Shown here: piece after piece, positions 31,083-39,742 of the stretch
Position numbering within the stretch: the first letter of the stretch is position 1
Layout: each line of letters starts with the position of its first letter
Assembly (NCBI RefSeq): GCF_036002945.1
Contig: NZ_CP108529.1
Span: forward strand, 6,195,001 to 6,259,000
Reading direction: 5' to 3'
DNA from: Streptomyces sp. NBC_01224
GTDB lineage: Bacteria > Actinomycetota > Actinomycetes > Streptomycetales > Streptomycetaceae
DNA: 64,000 bases
Notes under the pieces: generated by a model
What the model was told of the DNA's origin: nothing
Database searches by the model: none
The model's input: only the letters and a program-made list of their open reading frames with translations
Position numbers and translations under genes: made by a program

Positions 31083-31096
31083 CGCTCATATGAGCG
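31083..31096. promoter_or_regulatory. Palindromic operator 2 upstream of ppdK
   Basis: CGCTCATATGAGCG, a perfect 14-bp palindrome with the same arms as the site at 30871-30884, 301 bp before ppdK. Confidence 0.55.
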
Positions 31097-31397
31097 TCAA
31101 TTTGGGAGCTGCACTTCTCAAATGGTGGCACTGGGTGCCAGCTGGCTTCACTTTGATCGATCGACGCTTCCACTGCGCTGCGTGGTCGACTTGAGGGATT
31201 CCAGTCGCACTGAGTGCTTATTCATTCAAGAAGTGAAGACGTCCTTCGATCGAGGGATAGGGCATGGCACTTTCGATCTGCTGGCGGACGGGTGGTTGAG
31301 GCCTCATGACGCGCAAGTGGACGTACCCAGACACCTTCGATCTGGGTATGTTCCTCGCCGTCAGGGCAGCCACCGCGTCCTCGAGGAGTCGAGACCC

Positions 31398-34145
31398 GTG
31401 TCGGAAAACAAAGATCCCCACGTATCCACCCCGGAATCCCGGGAGCCCCAGGGCGAGAAGTTCGTCTATGACTTCACCGAGGGCAACAAGGATCTGAAGG
31501 ACCTGCTCGGCGGGAAGGGTGCCAACCTCGCCGAGATGACCAATCTCGGGCTCCCCGTCCCTCCGGGCTTCACCATCACCACCGAGGCGTGCAAGGTCTA
31601 CCTCGACAGTGGCGAGGAGCCGGCGAAGCTGCGCGACGAGGTCAGCGCGCATCTCGACGCCCTTGAGGCGCGGATGGGCAAGAAGCTCGGCCAGGCGGAC
31701 GACCCGCTCCTGGTCTCGGTCCGCTCCGGCGCGAAGTTCTCGATGCCCGGCATGATGGACACGGTCCTCAACATCGGCCTCTCCGACGAGTCCGTGGTCG
31801 GTCTCACCACCCAGGCCGGCGACGAGCGGTTCGCGTGGGACTCCTACCGCCGCCTCATCCAGATGTTCGGCAAGACCGTCCTCGGTGTCGACGGCGACCT
31901 CTTCGAGGAGGCGCTGGAGGCCGCGAAGGAGGCCAAGGGCGTCACGGTCGATGTGGATCTCGACGCGGCCGACCTGAAGAAGCTGGTCAAGCAGTTCAAG
32001 AAGATCGTCTCGCGGGACGCCGGACGTGACTTCCCGCAGGACCCGCGCGAGCAGATGGACCTGGCCATAAAGGCCGTCTTCGACTCGTGGAACACCGACC
32101 GGGCCAAGCTCTACCGCCGCCAGGAGCGCATCCCCGGCGACCTCGGTACGGCCGTCAACATCTGCTCGATGGTCTTCGGCAACCTCGGTCCCGACTCCGG
32201 TACGGGTGTCGCGTTCACCCGCGACCCTGCCAGCGGCCACCAGGGCGTCTACGGCGACTACCTGCAGAACGCGCAGGGCGAGGATGTCGTCGCCGGCATC
32301 CGTAACACCGTGCCGCTCGCCGAGCTGGAGTCGATCGACAAGAAGTCGTACGACCAGCTGATGCAGATCATGGAAACCCTCGAGACGCACTACAAGGACC
32401 TGTGCGACATCGAGTTCACCATCGAGCGCGGCCAGCTGTGGATGCTCCAGACCCGGGTCGGCAAGCGCACCGCCGGTGCCGCCTTCCGGATCGCCACGCA
32501 GCTGGTCGACCAGGGGCTCATCGACGAGGCCGAGGCGCTCCAGCGGGTCACCGGGGCGCAGCTGGCGCAGCTGATGTTCCCGCGCTTCGACGAGGACGCC
32601 AGGACGCAGCTGCTCGGCCGTGGCATCGCCGCGTCGCCGGGTGCCGCGGTCGGCAAGGCGGTCTTCGACTCGTACACCGCCGTCAAGTGGTCCCGCTCCG
32701 GCGAGAAGGTCATCCTGATCCGCCGGGAGACCAACCCCGACGACCTCGACGGCATGATCGCCGCCGAGGGCATCCTGACCTCCCGCGGCGGCAAGACCTC
32801 GCACGCCGCCGTCGTCGCCCGCGGCATGGGCAAGACGTGTGTCTGCGGCGCCGAGGAGATCGAGGTCGACACCAAGCGGCGTCGGCTGACCGTCGGCGGG
32901 ACCGTCGTCGAGGAGGGCGACACCGTCTCGGTGGACGGCTCCACCGGCAAGGTGTACCTCGGTGAGGTCCCCGTCGTGCCGTCCCCGGTCGTCGAGTACT
33001 TCGAGGGCCGGATGCACGCGGGCGCCGACGACGCCGACGAGCTGGTCGCCGCCGTGCACCGGATCATGGCGTACGCGGACCGGGTGCGTCGGCTGCGGGT
33101 GCGGGCCAACGCCGACAACGCCGAGGACGCGCTGCGCGCCCGCCGCTTCGGTGCTCAGGGCATCGGCCTGTGCCGTACCGAGCACATGTTCCTCGGCGAG
33201 CGCCGCGAGATGGTCGAGAAGCTGATCCTCGCGGACACCGACACCGAGCGCGAGACCGCGCTGGACGAGCTGCTTCCGCTCCAGAAGGCCGACTTCATCG
33301 AGCTGTTCGAGGCGATGGACGGACTGCCCGTCACCGTCCGGCTGCTCGACCCGCCGCTGCACGAGTTCCTGCCCGACATCACCGAGCTCTCGGTACGGGT
33401 CGCGCTCGCCGAGTCCCGCAAGGACGCCAACGAGAACGACCTGCGTCTGCTCCAGGCCGTGCACAAGCTGCACGAGCAGAACCCGATGCTCGGTCTGCGC
33501 GGGGTCCGTCTCGGTCTCGTCATCCCCGGCCTGTTCGCCATGCAGGTGCGGGCGATCGCCGAGGCCGCGGCGATGCGCAAGAACGCCAAGGGCGACCCGC
33601 GCGCCGAGATCATGATTCCGCTCGTCGGCACGGTCCAGGAGCTGGAGATCGTCCGCGAGGAGGCCGACCAGGTCATCGCCGAGGTCGAGGCGGCCACCGG
33701 CACCGAGCTGAAGCTGACCATCGGCACGATGATCGAGTTGCCCCGCGCCGCGCTGACCGCCGGTCAGATCGCCGAGGCCGCACAGTTCTTCTCCTTCGGC
33801 ACGAACGACCTGACCCAGACGGTGTGGGGCTTCTCCCGTGACGACGTGGAGGCCTCGTTCTTCACCGCGTACCTGGAGAAGGGCATCTTCGGGGTGTCGC
33901 CGTTCGAGACGATCGACAAGGACGGCGTCGGTTCGCTGGTCCGCAGCGCGGTCGCGGCCGGCCGGGCCACCCGCCCGGACCTGAAGCTCGGCGTCTGCGG
34001 CGAGCACGGCGGCGACCCGGAGTCGGTGCACTTCTTCCACGAGGTGGGCCTGGACTACGTGTCCTGCTCCCCGTTCCGTATCCCCGTCGCCCGCCTGGAG
34101 GCGGGCCGTGCGGCGGCGGACTCGAAGGGCAGCGACAGCCGCTGA
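31398..34145 (+). CDS. ppdK: Pyruvate, phosphate dikinase
   Basis: The start is GTG 31398 (VSENKDPHVSTPESREPQGEKFVYDF) with GAGGAG 11 nt upstream; the product is 915 aa. It has the N-terminal ATP-grasp domain (LLGGKGANLAEMTNLGLPVPPGFTIT, SVRSGAKFSMPGMMDTVLNIGL), the central phospho-His swivelling domain (TSRGGKTSHAAVVARGMGKTCVCG, catalytic His in GKTSHAAV), and the C-terminal PEP/pyruvate barrel (GLCRTEHMF, FGTNDLTQTVWGFSRDD, CGEHGGDP). It interconverts pyruvate, ATP and phosphate with PEP, AMP and pyrophosphate, supporting gluconeogenesis from pyruvate. The long upstream region with paired operators suggests dedicated regulation. Confidence 0.97.
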   Translation: MSENKDPHVSTPESREPQGEKFVYDFTEGNKDLKDLLGGKGANLAEMTNLGLPVPPGFTITTEACKVYLDSGEEPAKLRDEVSAHLDALEARMGKKLGQADDPLLVSVRSGAKFSMPGMMDTVLNIGLSDESVVGLTTQAGDERFAWDSYRRLIQMFGKTVLGVDGDLFEEALEAAKEAKGVTVDVDLDAADLKKLVKQFKKIVSRDAGRDFPQDPREQMDLAIKAVFDSWNTDRAKLYRRQERIPGDLGTAVNICSMVFGNLGPDSGTGVAFTRDPASGHQGVYGDYLQNAQGEDVVAGIRNTVPLAELESIDKKSYDQLMQIMETLETHYKDLCDIEFTIERGQLWMLQTRVGKRTAGAAFRIATQLVDQGLIDEAEALQRVTGAQLAQLMFPRFDEDARTQLLGRGIAASPGAAVGKAVFDSYTAVKWSRSGEKVILIRRETNPDDLDGMIAAEGILTSRGGKTSHAAVVARGMGKTCVCGAEEIEVDTKRRRLTVGGTVVEEGDTVSVDGSTGKVYLGEVPVVPSPVVEYFEGRMHAGADDADELVAAVHRIMAYADRVRRLRVRANADNAEDALRARRFGAQGIGLCRTEHMFLGERREMVEKLILADTDTERETALDELLPLQKADFIELFEAMDGLPVTVRLLDPPLHEFLPDITELSVRVALAESRKDANENDLRLLQAVHKLHEQNPMLGLRGVRLGLVIPGLFAMQVRAIAEAAAMRKNAKGDPRAEIMIPLVGTVQELEIVREEADQVIAEVEAATGTELKLTIGTMIELPRAALTAGQIAEAAQFFSFGTNDLTQTVWGFSRDDVEASFFTAYLEKGIFGVSPFETIDKDGVGSLVRSAVAAGRATRPDLKLGVCGEHGGDPESVHFFHEVGLDYVSCSPFRIPVARLEAGRAAADSKGSDSR

Positions 34146-34167
34146 TCCGACACCACACCCCCTGACC

Positions 34168-34220
34168 CCGGAGCTGCCGTCGGCTCACCCGTACCCTCAC
34201 CGACTCGACGGCAACTCCGG
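34168..34220 (+). terminator. Hairpin terminator after ppdK
   Basis: CCGGAG-c-TGCCGTCG pairs with CGACGGCA-a-CTCCGG across a loop of about 23 nt, 22 nt after the stop. Confidence 0.7.
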
Positions 34221-34231
34221 AACTCCCAGAG

Positions 34232-34262
34232 GCGGCGGCACCCTGTGCAGGGATGCCGCCGC
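34232..34262 (+). terminator. Intrinsic terminator with T-rich tail
   Basis: GCGGCGGCA (34232-34240) pairs with TGCCGCCGC (34254-34262), followed by TTCGTTTTGTT, a rare T-rich tail for this genome. Confidence 0.8.
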
Positions 34263-34308
34263 TTCGTTTTGTTCTGGGCAAAATGGTTGTTCGACGTTGT
34301 GCCTTTTC

Positions 34309-34344
34309 TTTGTTCAATACGCAAAGTTCGTTCAATACGCAAAG
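34309..34344 (+). repeat. Tandem 18-bp direct repeat
   Basis: TTyGTTCAATACGCAAAG occurs twice in a row (34309-34326 and 34327-34344) with one difference. It could be a pair of regulator sites. Confidence 0.75.
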
Positions 34345-34365
34345 ACATGGGCCGAGAGCGGACCG

Positions 34366-34403
34366 GGGTGCGGCCCACGGATCCCCATCCGTGGGCCGCA
34401 CCC
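34366..34403 (+). terminator. Perfect 17-bp hairpin
   Basis: Arms 34366-34382 and 34387-34403 with a CCCC loop, 22 nt after the direct repeats. Confidence 0.75.
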
Positions 34404-34647
34404 GGCTTACCCCCGTCGGGTACGGAGCCGCACCGTCGCCGACCGTCGCCGAACGAGCAAAACCCCCCACGGCCTTCACTCGTGCTTCCGGTGGCTCCGG
34501 ATTCGTACCCGACGTCGTACAGCTTTTCGGGAGGCGGCATGAGGAGGCGAGACGTTTCACCTCTGGCCGAAACCCCGTGGTGACGTGCTGTTACGGATCA
34601 CATACCCTTGGGTGGGGGTAATTGCAGGTGCAACAGATGGGGGTTCG

Positions 34648-35622
34648 GTGCTGCGTATCCATATGTCCGGAGTGGACCTTTCCAAGGTGCGGATGGCCAC
34701 CCGGCCGGATGCGCTGTGGGAAACCATTCTGAGTTTCCATCGGCTGAGGGACCGGCGCGGTTCCACGGTGTTCGGGAAATGGCGTACGGAAACCCGGCCC
34801 CGGTTGAATGGTGAAGTACGCCTGCTGGCCGCCGTGATTCCACCGCGCGGCTATTTCCCGGACTTTCTGACGCCTTCTCAGGAAGGTGGTGAGCCGTACG
34901 GCATCGACGTCGGAATTGAAGCGCTGCGCGACACCCCGCCCCGGCGGATCCGCACCGAACTCGCCCTGCTGGCGGCCGAACGCCGCGAGGTGGGCCGCAC
35001 CCCGGACGGGCACGCCGAGTTGCTCGGCCGGCTCATAGGCGCCCTGCGTGGTTACCACCGCGCCGCGATCGAACCGTACTGGCCGCACATCCAGGCCAGC
35101 GTCGAGGCCGACCGCGCCGTCCGTGGCCGCGCCCTCCTGGACGGCGGGGCACAAGAGCTGCTCGCCTCACTCCCGCCCATGATTCGCTGGCGGGCCCCCG
35201 TGCTGGAGGCGGACTACCCGGTCGACCGCGAACTCCATCTGGACGGGCGGGGGTTATTGCTCCAGCCGTCCTACTTCTGCCGCGTCACCCCGGTCGTCTA
35301 CCGCGACCCGCAGCTCCCGCCGGTCCTCGTCTACCCGGTCACCCACTCCCGTGCCCCGGTCTTCGCCGAACCGGGGCCCTGGCTCGGCAGACTCCTCGGC
35401 AATACCCGCTCGACGATCCTGCGGGCCATCGGCAACGGCTGCACGACCAGCGAACTCGCCCGCCGGGCGGGAGTCTCCCTCGCCTCGGCGAGCCAGCACG
35501 CCTGTGTGCTGCGCGAGGCCGGCCTGATCCACACCCTGCGGCACGGCAGCTCGGTCCTGCACACGCTGACCCCGCTGGGCGGATCGCTGCTCCGGGGCGG
35601 CGCGCCGCTCGCCATGTCCTGA
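34648..35622 (+). CDS. ArsR-type winged-helix regulator (DUF5937-like) with a TTA codon
   Basis: I start at GTG 34648 (VLRIHMSGVDLSKVRMATRPDALWETILSFH), where family-like sequence begins; GGGG precedes it. The 324-aa protein has a long N-terminal DUF5937-type domain and a C-terminal winged helix (LLGNTRSTILRAIGNGCTTSELARRAGVSLASASQHACVLREAGLIHTLRHGSSVLHTLTPLG). It is probably a DNA-binding repressor. Codon 203 is TTA (35254-35256), so translation should need the bldA tRNA and hence be developmentally timed. The target is unknown; the VOC gene 100 bp downstream is one candidate. Confidence 0.8.
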   Translation: MLRIHMSGVDLSKVRMATRPDALWETILSFHRLRDRRGSTVFGKWRTETRPRLNGEVRLLAAVIPPRGYFPDFLTPSQEGGEPYGIDVGIEALRDTPPRRIRTELALLAAERREVGRTPDGHAELLGRLIGALRGYHRAAIEPYWPHIQASVEADRAVRGRALLDGGAQELLASLPPMIRWRAPVLEADYPVDRELHLDGRGLLLQPSYFCRVTPVVYRDPQLPPVLVYPVTHSRAPVFAEPGPWLGRLLGNTRSTILRAIGNGCTTSELARRAGVSLASASQHACVLREAGLIHTLRHGSSVLHTLTPLGGSLLRGGAPLAMS

Positions 35623-35724
35623 CACCGGAGGGCCAAAGTTTTCTTCGCGGGAACGATGAGTTCTGCACAGCCCAGCCGTCTACCTGTCGTAAAACGTTCG
35701 AACAACAGAGAGAGCGAAACGGCC

Positions 35725-36138
35725 ATGCCTCAGATGATCTTCGTGAACCTGCCGGTCAAGGACCTCGAGACGACCAAGAGCTTCTTCGGCAAGCTCGGCT
35801 TCTCGTTCAACCCGCAGTTCAGCGACGAGAACACCGCATGCCTCGTCATCAGCGACACCATCTTCGCCATGCTCCTCAAGGAGCCCCGATTCAAGGAGTT
35901 CACCAAGAAGGAGATCGCCGACGCCTCGAAGTCCACCGAGGTGATCCTCGCCCTGAGCGCCGAGAGCCGCGAGAAGGTGGACGAGCTGGTCGACACCGCC
36001 CTCGCCTCCGGGGGATCGCCCGCCAACGATCCGATCGACTACGGCTTCATGTACGGCCGTTCCTTCCAGGACCCGAACCACCACATCTGGGAGGTCATGT
36101 GGATGGAGCCCTCCGCCGTCGAGGGCCGGCAGGGCTGA
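35725..36138 (+). CDS. VOC-family (glyoxalase/bleomycin-resistance-like) protein
   Basis: The 137-aa protein starts at ATG 35725 (MPQMIFVNLPVKDLETTKSFFGKLGFSFNPQF) and ends with FQDPNHHIWEVMWMEPS. The two beta-alpha-beta-beta-beta units and the metal-ligand Glu in HIWEVMWM fit VOC proteins of the extradiol/glyoxalase type. The alpha-rich segment KEFTKKEIADASKSTEVILALSAES is characteristic of a subgroup annotated as lactoylglutathione lyase-like. Actual substrate unknown; cytosolic. Confidence 0.88.
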   Translation: MPQMIFVNLPVKDLETTKSFFGKLGFSFNPQFSDENTACLVISDTIFAMLLKEPRFKEFTKKEIADASKSTEVILALSAESREKVDELVDTALASGGSPANDPIDYGFMYGRSFQDPNHHIWEVMWMEPSAVEGRQG

Positions 36139-36168
36139 GCCCGTCGATGAGGGGGCGGGGAGCGGCCC

Positions 36169-37098
36169 TCAGGATGTCAGGCCCGGATACGCCACCCCCG
36201 TGAGCTGCTCGGACGCCGCCCAGAGCCGTTCGCTCGCCACATCGTTCAGCGTCCAGCCCGCCCGCCAGGATGGAGCGGGCGCACCGCGCCAGCCCAGCAG
36301 CCTCGGCCCGGTGAACGAGTCGGGGCGCACGCCGGGCGCGGTGGCCGCGTACAGGGTGGGCAGTGCACCGGACGACGCGGGCTGGGCGATGATCCGGTTG
36401 CCGAGCTCGACCACCCGTTCCGCCGCCTTGCGGTTCTCCATCCGGACGCCCGCCGTCTGCAGATTGGTCGCCGCGTAACCGGGGTGCGCCGCGGCGGCCA
36501 CCACCTCACAACCGGCTGCCGACAGCCGCCGCGCCAGCTCGTGGATGAAGAGCAGATTGGCGGTCTTCGAGCGGCCGTAGGCGATCCAACGGCCGTAGTT
36601 CCGCTCGCTGTTGAGATCCCCGATGTCGATATTGGAAAGGGCATGCATGCCGCTGGAGACGCTCACCACGCGCGCCCCGTGGGTGTTGAGGAGCTTCGGG
36701 AGCAGCAGTCCGGTGAGCGCGAAGTGCCCGAGGTGGTTGACGCCGAACTGCCTCTCGAAGCCGTCGGCTGTCTTCCCGTACGGAAGGGCCATCACGCCCG
36801 CGTTGTTGATCAGCAGATCGATCCGGTCGGGCGCGTGGGCCGCGGCGAACGTGCGTACGGAATCCAGATCGCCCAGATCGAGCGGTACGAACTCCACGTC
36901 CGCGCCGGTCACGGCCGTCCGGATGCGGGACTCGGCCTCCTTGCCGCGCGTCTCGTCACGGCAGGCGAGCAGCACCCGCGCGCCGTGCCGGGCCAGCTCC
37001 CGCGCCGTGATCAGTCCGATGCCGCTGTTGGCTCCGGTGATCACGGCCGTACGGCCGTTCTGATCGGGGATGTCGCTCGCGTTCCAGCCCTGGCTCAT
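36169..37098 (-). CDS. Short-chain dehydrogenase/reductase
   Basis: This 309-aa Rossmann enzyme has the cofactor motif TGANSGIGLITARELA, the NNAGVM motif, catalytic Ser in VVSVSSGMHA and YGRSKTAN (Tyr and Lys of YxxxK). It resembles the retinol dehydrogenase/protochlorophyllide reductase-like SDRs that act on aldehydes or ketones with NADP(H). The C-terminus ERLWAASEQLTGV is typical of this subgroup. TACGCT 7 nt before the ATG on the minus strand suggests a leaderless mRNA. Confidence 0.92.
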   Translation of the reverse strand: MSQGWNASDIPDQNGRTAVITGANSGIGLITARELARHGARVLLACRDETRGKEAESRIRTAVTGADVEFVPLDLGDLDSVRTFAAAHAPDRIDLLINNAGVMALPYGKTADGFERQFGVNHLGHFALTGLLLPKLLNTHGARVVSVSSGMHALSNIDIGDLNSERNYGRWIAYGRSKTANLLFIHELARRLSAAGCEVVAAAAHPGYAATNLQTAGVRMENRKAAERVVELGNRIIAQPASSGALPTLYAATAPGVRPDSFTGPRLLGWRGAPAPSWRAGWTLNDVASERLWAASEQLTGVAYPGLTS

Positions 37099-37277
37099 GG
37101 ACCAGAGCGTACGACCGCGGCGAGCCGGCCGGACGGGCCGGGCCCGTCCGGATTCCGCCGGGCTCGCGAGGGCCAGGGCGGGTCCGGAAGCCGGGAACCT
37201 CAGAGTTGGCTCAACTTTTCTGCGATCCGGCCGAAACAGTTGGACGGGGCACGTATCGCCTCCTTATGGTCGCGACC

Positions 37278-38066
37278 ATGCCCGACATAGCACTCACCAC
37301 TCTGATCGTCCTCTGCCTCGCCGCAGCCGCGGCCGGCTGGATCGACGCGGTGGTCGGCGGCGGCGGACTGCTACTGCTGCCCGCCCTGCTGCTGGGCCTT
37401 CCGCACGTCCCGGCCGCACACGTCCTCGGCACGAACAAGGCGATCGCGATCGCCGGTACGTCGGGCGCCGCCGTGACGTACGTACGCAAGGCACCGGTGA
37501 AGGTCGGGACGGCCCTGCGGATCGGGCTCGCGGCACTGGCCGGATCGATGACCGGTGCGTTCTTCGCTGCCGGGATCAGCAGCGAGGTGCTGCGCCCGGT
37601 CATCATGGTTGTGCTGCTGGCAGTCGCGGCGTTCGTGATGCTGCGGCCCTCGTTCGGCAGGGCGACGGACGACGGTACGCGGCGCGAGGTCACCCGGGCG
37701 CGCACCGTCACCGCGATCGTGCTGGTCGGCGGCGGCATCGGGCTCTACGACGGGCTGTTCGGCCCCGGCACCGGAACGTTCCTGGTGCTGGCGCTGACCG
37801 CGGTGCTCCACCTCGATCTGGTGACGGCGTCCGCCACCGCCAAGATCGTCAACGTCTGCACCAACGGCGGGGCGCTGGCGATGTTCGCCTACCAGGGCAG
37901 CGTGATGTGGCAACTGGCCGCGCTGATGGCCGTGTTCAACCTGGCGGGTGGGCTGATCGGGGCGCGGATGGCGCTGAGGAAGGGCAGCGAGTTCGTCCGC
38001 GGGGTACTGCTGGTCGTGGTGTTCTCGCTGGTCGCCAAGTTGGCGTTCGATCAGTGGACGGCATGA
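37278..38066 (+). CDS. TSUP-family (TauE/SafE-like) transporter
   Basis: The product is 262 aa from ATG 37278; ATG 37266 in frame is also possible. It contains eight hydrophobic segments in two repeats, each with the family Gly-rich motif (WIDAVVGGGGLLLLPALLL and GGGIGLYDGLFGPGTGTFLVLAL) and TNKAIAIAGT / TASATAKIVNVCTN. TSUP proteins move sulfite, sulfonates or organic acids across the membrane. No sulfur-metabolism genes are nearby, so specificity is open. Confidence 0.9.
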   Translation: MPDIALTTLIVLCLAAAAAGWIDAVVGGGGLLLLPALLLGLPHVPAAHVLGTNKAIAIAGTSGAAVTYVRKAPVKVGTALRIGLAALAGSMTGAFFAAGISSEVLRPVIMVVLLAVAAFVMLRPSFGRATDDGTRREVTRARTVTAIVLVGGGIGLYDGLFGPGTGTFLVLALTAVLHLDLVTASATAKIVNVCTNGGALAMFAYQGSVMWQLAALMAVFNLAGGLIGARMALRKGSEFVRGVLLVVVFSLVAKLAFDQWTA

Positions 38067-38087
38067 ACGACGGGCGTCCGGGCGGGT

Positions 38088-38711
38088 TCACCGCACCTCG
38101 GTGAGGTGTGCGTACGCCACCACATTGCCCTGGTAGCCCGTCGTCTTCGAGAATCCGCCGCCGCAGGTGATCAGCCGCAGCGAGGCGTAGGGCGAGGCGC
38201 CGTACACCCGCTTGTCGGGGAAGTTCTTGCTCTCGTAGACCTCGATCGCGTCGAGTGAGAAGACGGCGGTACGCCCGTCCTGGCGGACCACCTCGACCGT
38301 GCTGCCCTTCTGCAGGGTGCCCAGGTTGTAGAAGACCGACGGCCCCTGTGCGTTGTCGACATGACCGGCGACGATCGCGCTGCCCTTGGAGCCGGGCGGA
38401 GTGCCGTCGCGGTACCAGCCGACGACGTTACGGTTCCCGGCCGGCGGCACATCGAGACTGCCGCCGGTCCCGAGTCCCAGTCGCATCATCGGTGCGTCCA
38501 CCCGGATGCTCGGGATCCGGATGCGTAGGGGCGCCGAGGGTTTCAGCGGTTCGGCGACCGGAGAGCCCGGCTGCAGCTGAGGGCCGCCCGCGAACGCCTG
38601 GGCGGCGGTCGGCTGGGGCGGGATCAGCTCGGCACCGGCGCCGTGACGGATCAGCCAGATACCGGCCAGCGCGGCGACGACCAGCAGCCAGCTCTTGGCT
38701 TTCTGGGACAC
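38088..38711 (-). CDS. srtF: Class F sortase
   Basis: This 207-aa protein starts at a GTG with GGAGGA 6 nt upstream. It has one N-terminal membrane anchor (WLLVVAALAGIWLI) and a sortase core with catalytic His in AIVAGHVDN and Cys in LRLITCGGGF. Sortases cut a C-terminal sorting signal and attach the protein to the wall. After the TCGGGF motif the usual Arg near NVVxYA is not obvious (KTTGYQGNVVAYAHL); this should be checked in an alignment. It lies 99 bp after a repeat-rich surface protein on the same strand, its probable substrate. Confidence 0.85.
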   Translation of the reverse strand: MSQKAKSWLLVVAALAGIWLIRHGAGAELIPPQPTAAQAFAGGPQLQPGSPVAEPLKPSAPLRIRIPSIRVDAPMMRLGLGTGGSLDVPPAGNRNVVGWYRDGTPPGSKGSAIVAGHVDNAQGPSVFYNLGTLQKGSTVEVVRQDGRTAVFSLDAIEVYESKNFPDKRVYGASPYASLRLITCGGGFSKTTGYQGNVVAYAHLTEVR

Positions 38712-38810
38712 GGTCGTCCTCCGAATGACGAAATGGGGACGGTCCCGTCCCGGTGGCGCGCGGCCACCGGGACGGAGACCGGGCGGTACGGAGACGTGAA
38801 TCCGTCTCCG

Positions 38811-39521
38811 TCAGCCGGTTCCTTGCGTGCCGCTCGCCCGGCGACGCAGGAGCCAGGCTCCGCCGACGGCGGCCGTGGCGAGTACGCCGGCGCCCGCCGC
38901 GATCTGGGTGGTGTCGGGCCGGACGCTGCCGCCGACGCCTGTTCTGACATGCCCGCTGGGGGCATTGGGTACGGACGATCCGTCACGCCCGGACGAGGAG
39001 TTGTCGCGTCCGGACTGGTTGTCACGCCCGGATGAGTTGTTGCCTCCGGACTGGTTGTCGCGTCCGGACTGGTTGTCGCGACCGGACGAGTTGTCGCGTC
39101 CGGACTGGTTGTCGCGCCCGGACGAGGAGTTGTCGCGACCGGACGAGTTGTCGCGTCCCGACTGGTTGTCGCGCCCGGACGACGAGCTGTCGTGCCTTGC
39201 CGAGCCCTCGTCCCCGGAAGGGCTGCGGAGCCCTGAGAGGGCGTCGAGCCCGCCGACGGAGTCGAGCAACGAGGGGACATTGAGGCCGGAAGGGTTGCTG
39301 AGGCCGAAGGGGGTGTTGTTTCGGGACCCGGAGGGGTTGTCCGGCCCGTCCTCGTCGGTCTGCGCCTCCGGGGCGCCATTGGTCCGCGGTGCGGCAGCCG
39401 AGCCGGCCCGCAGCGCGCCGGCATCACCTGCGTACGCGGACGGCCCGGCGGTGAAGAGGCCGAGCGTGGCTATGGTGACCGCGGAAGCGGCGGTACCGGT
39501 CACTAGGCGGGCAGGACGCAT
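38811..39521 (-). CDS. Secreted GRDNxS-repeat surface protein, probable sortase F partner
   Basis: The start is ATG 39521 with CGGAGGA upstream (the TTG at 39539 lies within that motif). The 236-aa product has a signal peptide (MRPARLVTGTAASAVTIATL ... PSAYA) and a low-complexity core of about ten GRDN(Q/S)S units around residues 115-170. It ends in a hydrophobic helix plus RRR. This tail has the shape of a sorting signal but the motif is RPDTT instead of LPxTG. The Asp/Arg/Ser repeats probably form an extended wall-spanning stalk. Confidence 0.75.
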   Translation of the reverse strand: MRPARLVTGTAASAVTIATLGLFTAGPSAYAGDAGALRAGSAAAPRTNGAPEAQTDEDGPDNPSGSRNNTPFGLSNPSGLNVPSLLDSVGGLDALSGLRSPSGDEGSARHDSSSSGRDNQSGRDNSSGRDNSSSGRDNQSGRDNSSGRDNQSGRDNQSGGNNSSGRDNQSGRDNSSSGRDGSSVPNAPSGHVRTGVGGSVRPDTTQIAAGAGVLATAAVGGAWLLRRRASGTQGTG

Positions 39522-39742
39522 GGGGTGTTCCTCCGGCAACTGCGCGAGTGGGTGTGTCCTGACCTCGAGCTAACGGGCGGTCCGCCACCCATGCCTGCTG
39601 ACATGAAGTCAGCTTTCACCCGAATGGCTCGGCGCGGCATCCTTGCCAAGCTGCATGTGTGCAGGTCACAGCGGTGATCGAAGCGAGGGTGGCCGGTCCC
39701 GTACCGCCCGGTGCCGATTGGGTGATGCTACCCAGGAGGAGA

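Larger units (their letters stand above)
30863..31397 (+). other. Long ppdK upstream region
   Basis: About 535 bp without a supported gene. The base composition is less GC-rich than its surroundings. It holds two CGCTCA-N2-TGAGCG palindromes and one partial copy, listed separately. A frame in phase with ppdK reaches back to 31122, but its translation has no family similarity and the real start has its own ribosome binding site. Confidence 0.6.
34221..34647 (+). other. Hairpin-bounded intergenic region, possible small RNA locus
   Basis: No protein-coding frame here is convincing. It holds an intrinsic-type terminator (34232-34262), an AT-richer stretch with a duplicated 18-bp unit (34309-34344), a perfect 17-bp hairpin (34366-34403) and the short duplication CCGTCGCCGA. 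The layout terminator / repeats / terminator suggests a short untranslated transcript ending at 34403. Confidence 0.4.

Noticed and set aside
31122..31397. In-frame upstream extension of ppdK (92 codons)
   Set aside because: The translation has no family similarity, the region is less GC-rich and contains operator palindromes, and GAGGAG supports GTG 31398.
31218..34040. 940-codon open frame antisense to ppdK
   Set aside because: It mirrors the codon bias of ppdK, has no recognisable domain and arises from third-position GC on the opposite strand.
39000..39180. Short DNA repeats resembling a CRISPR array
   Set aside because: The repeats are contiguous, unequal and in frame; they encode GRDNxS units of the surface protein, with no spacers and no cas genes.
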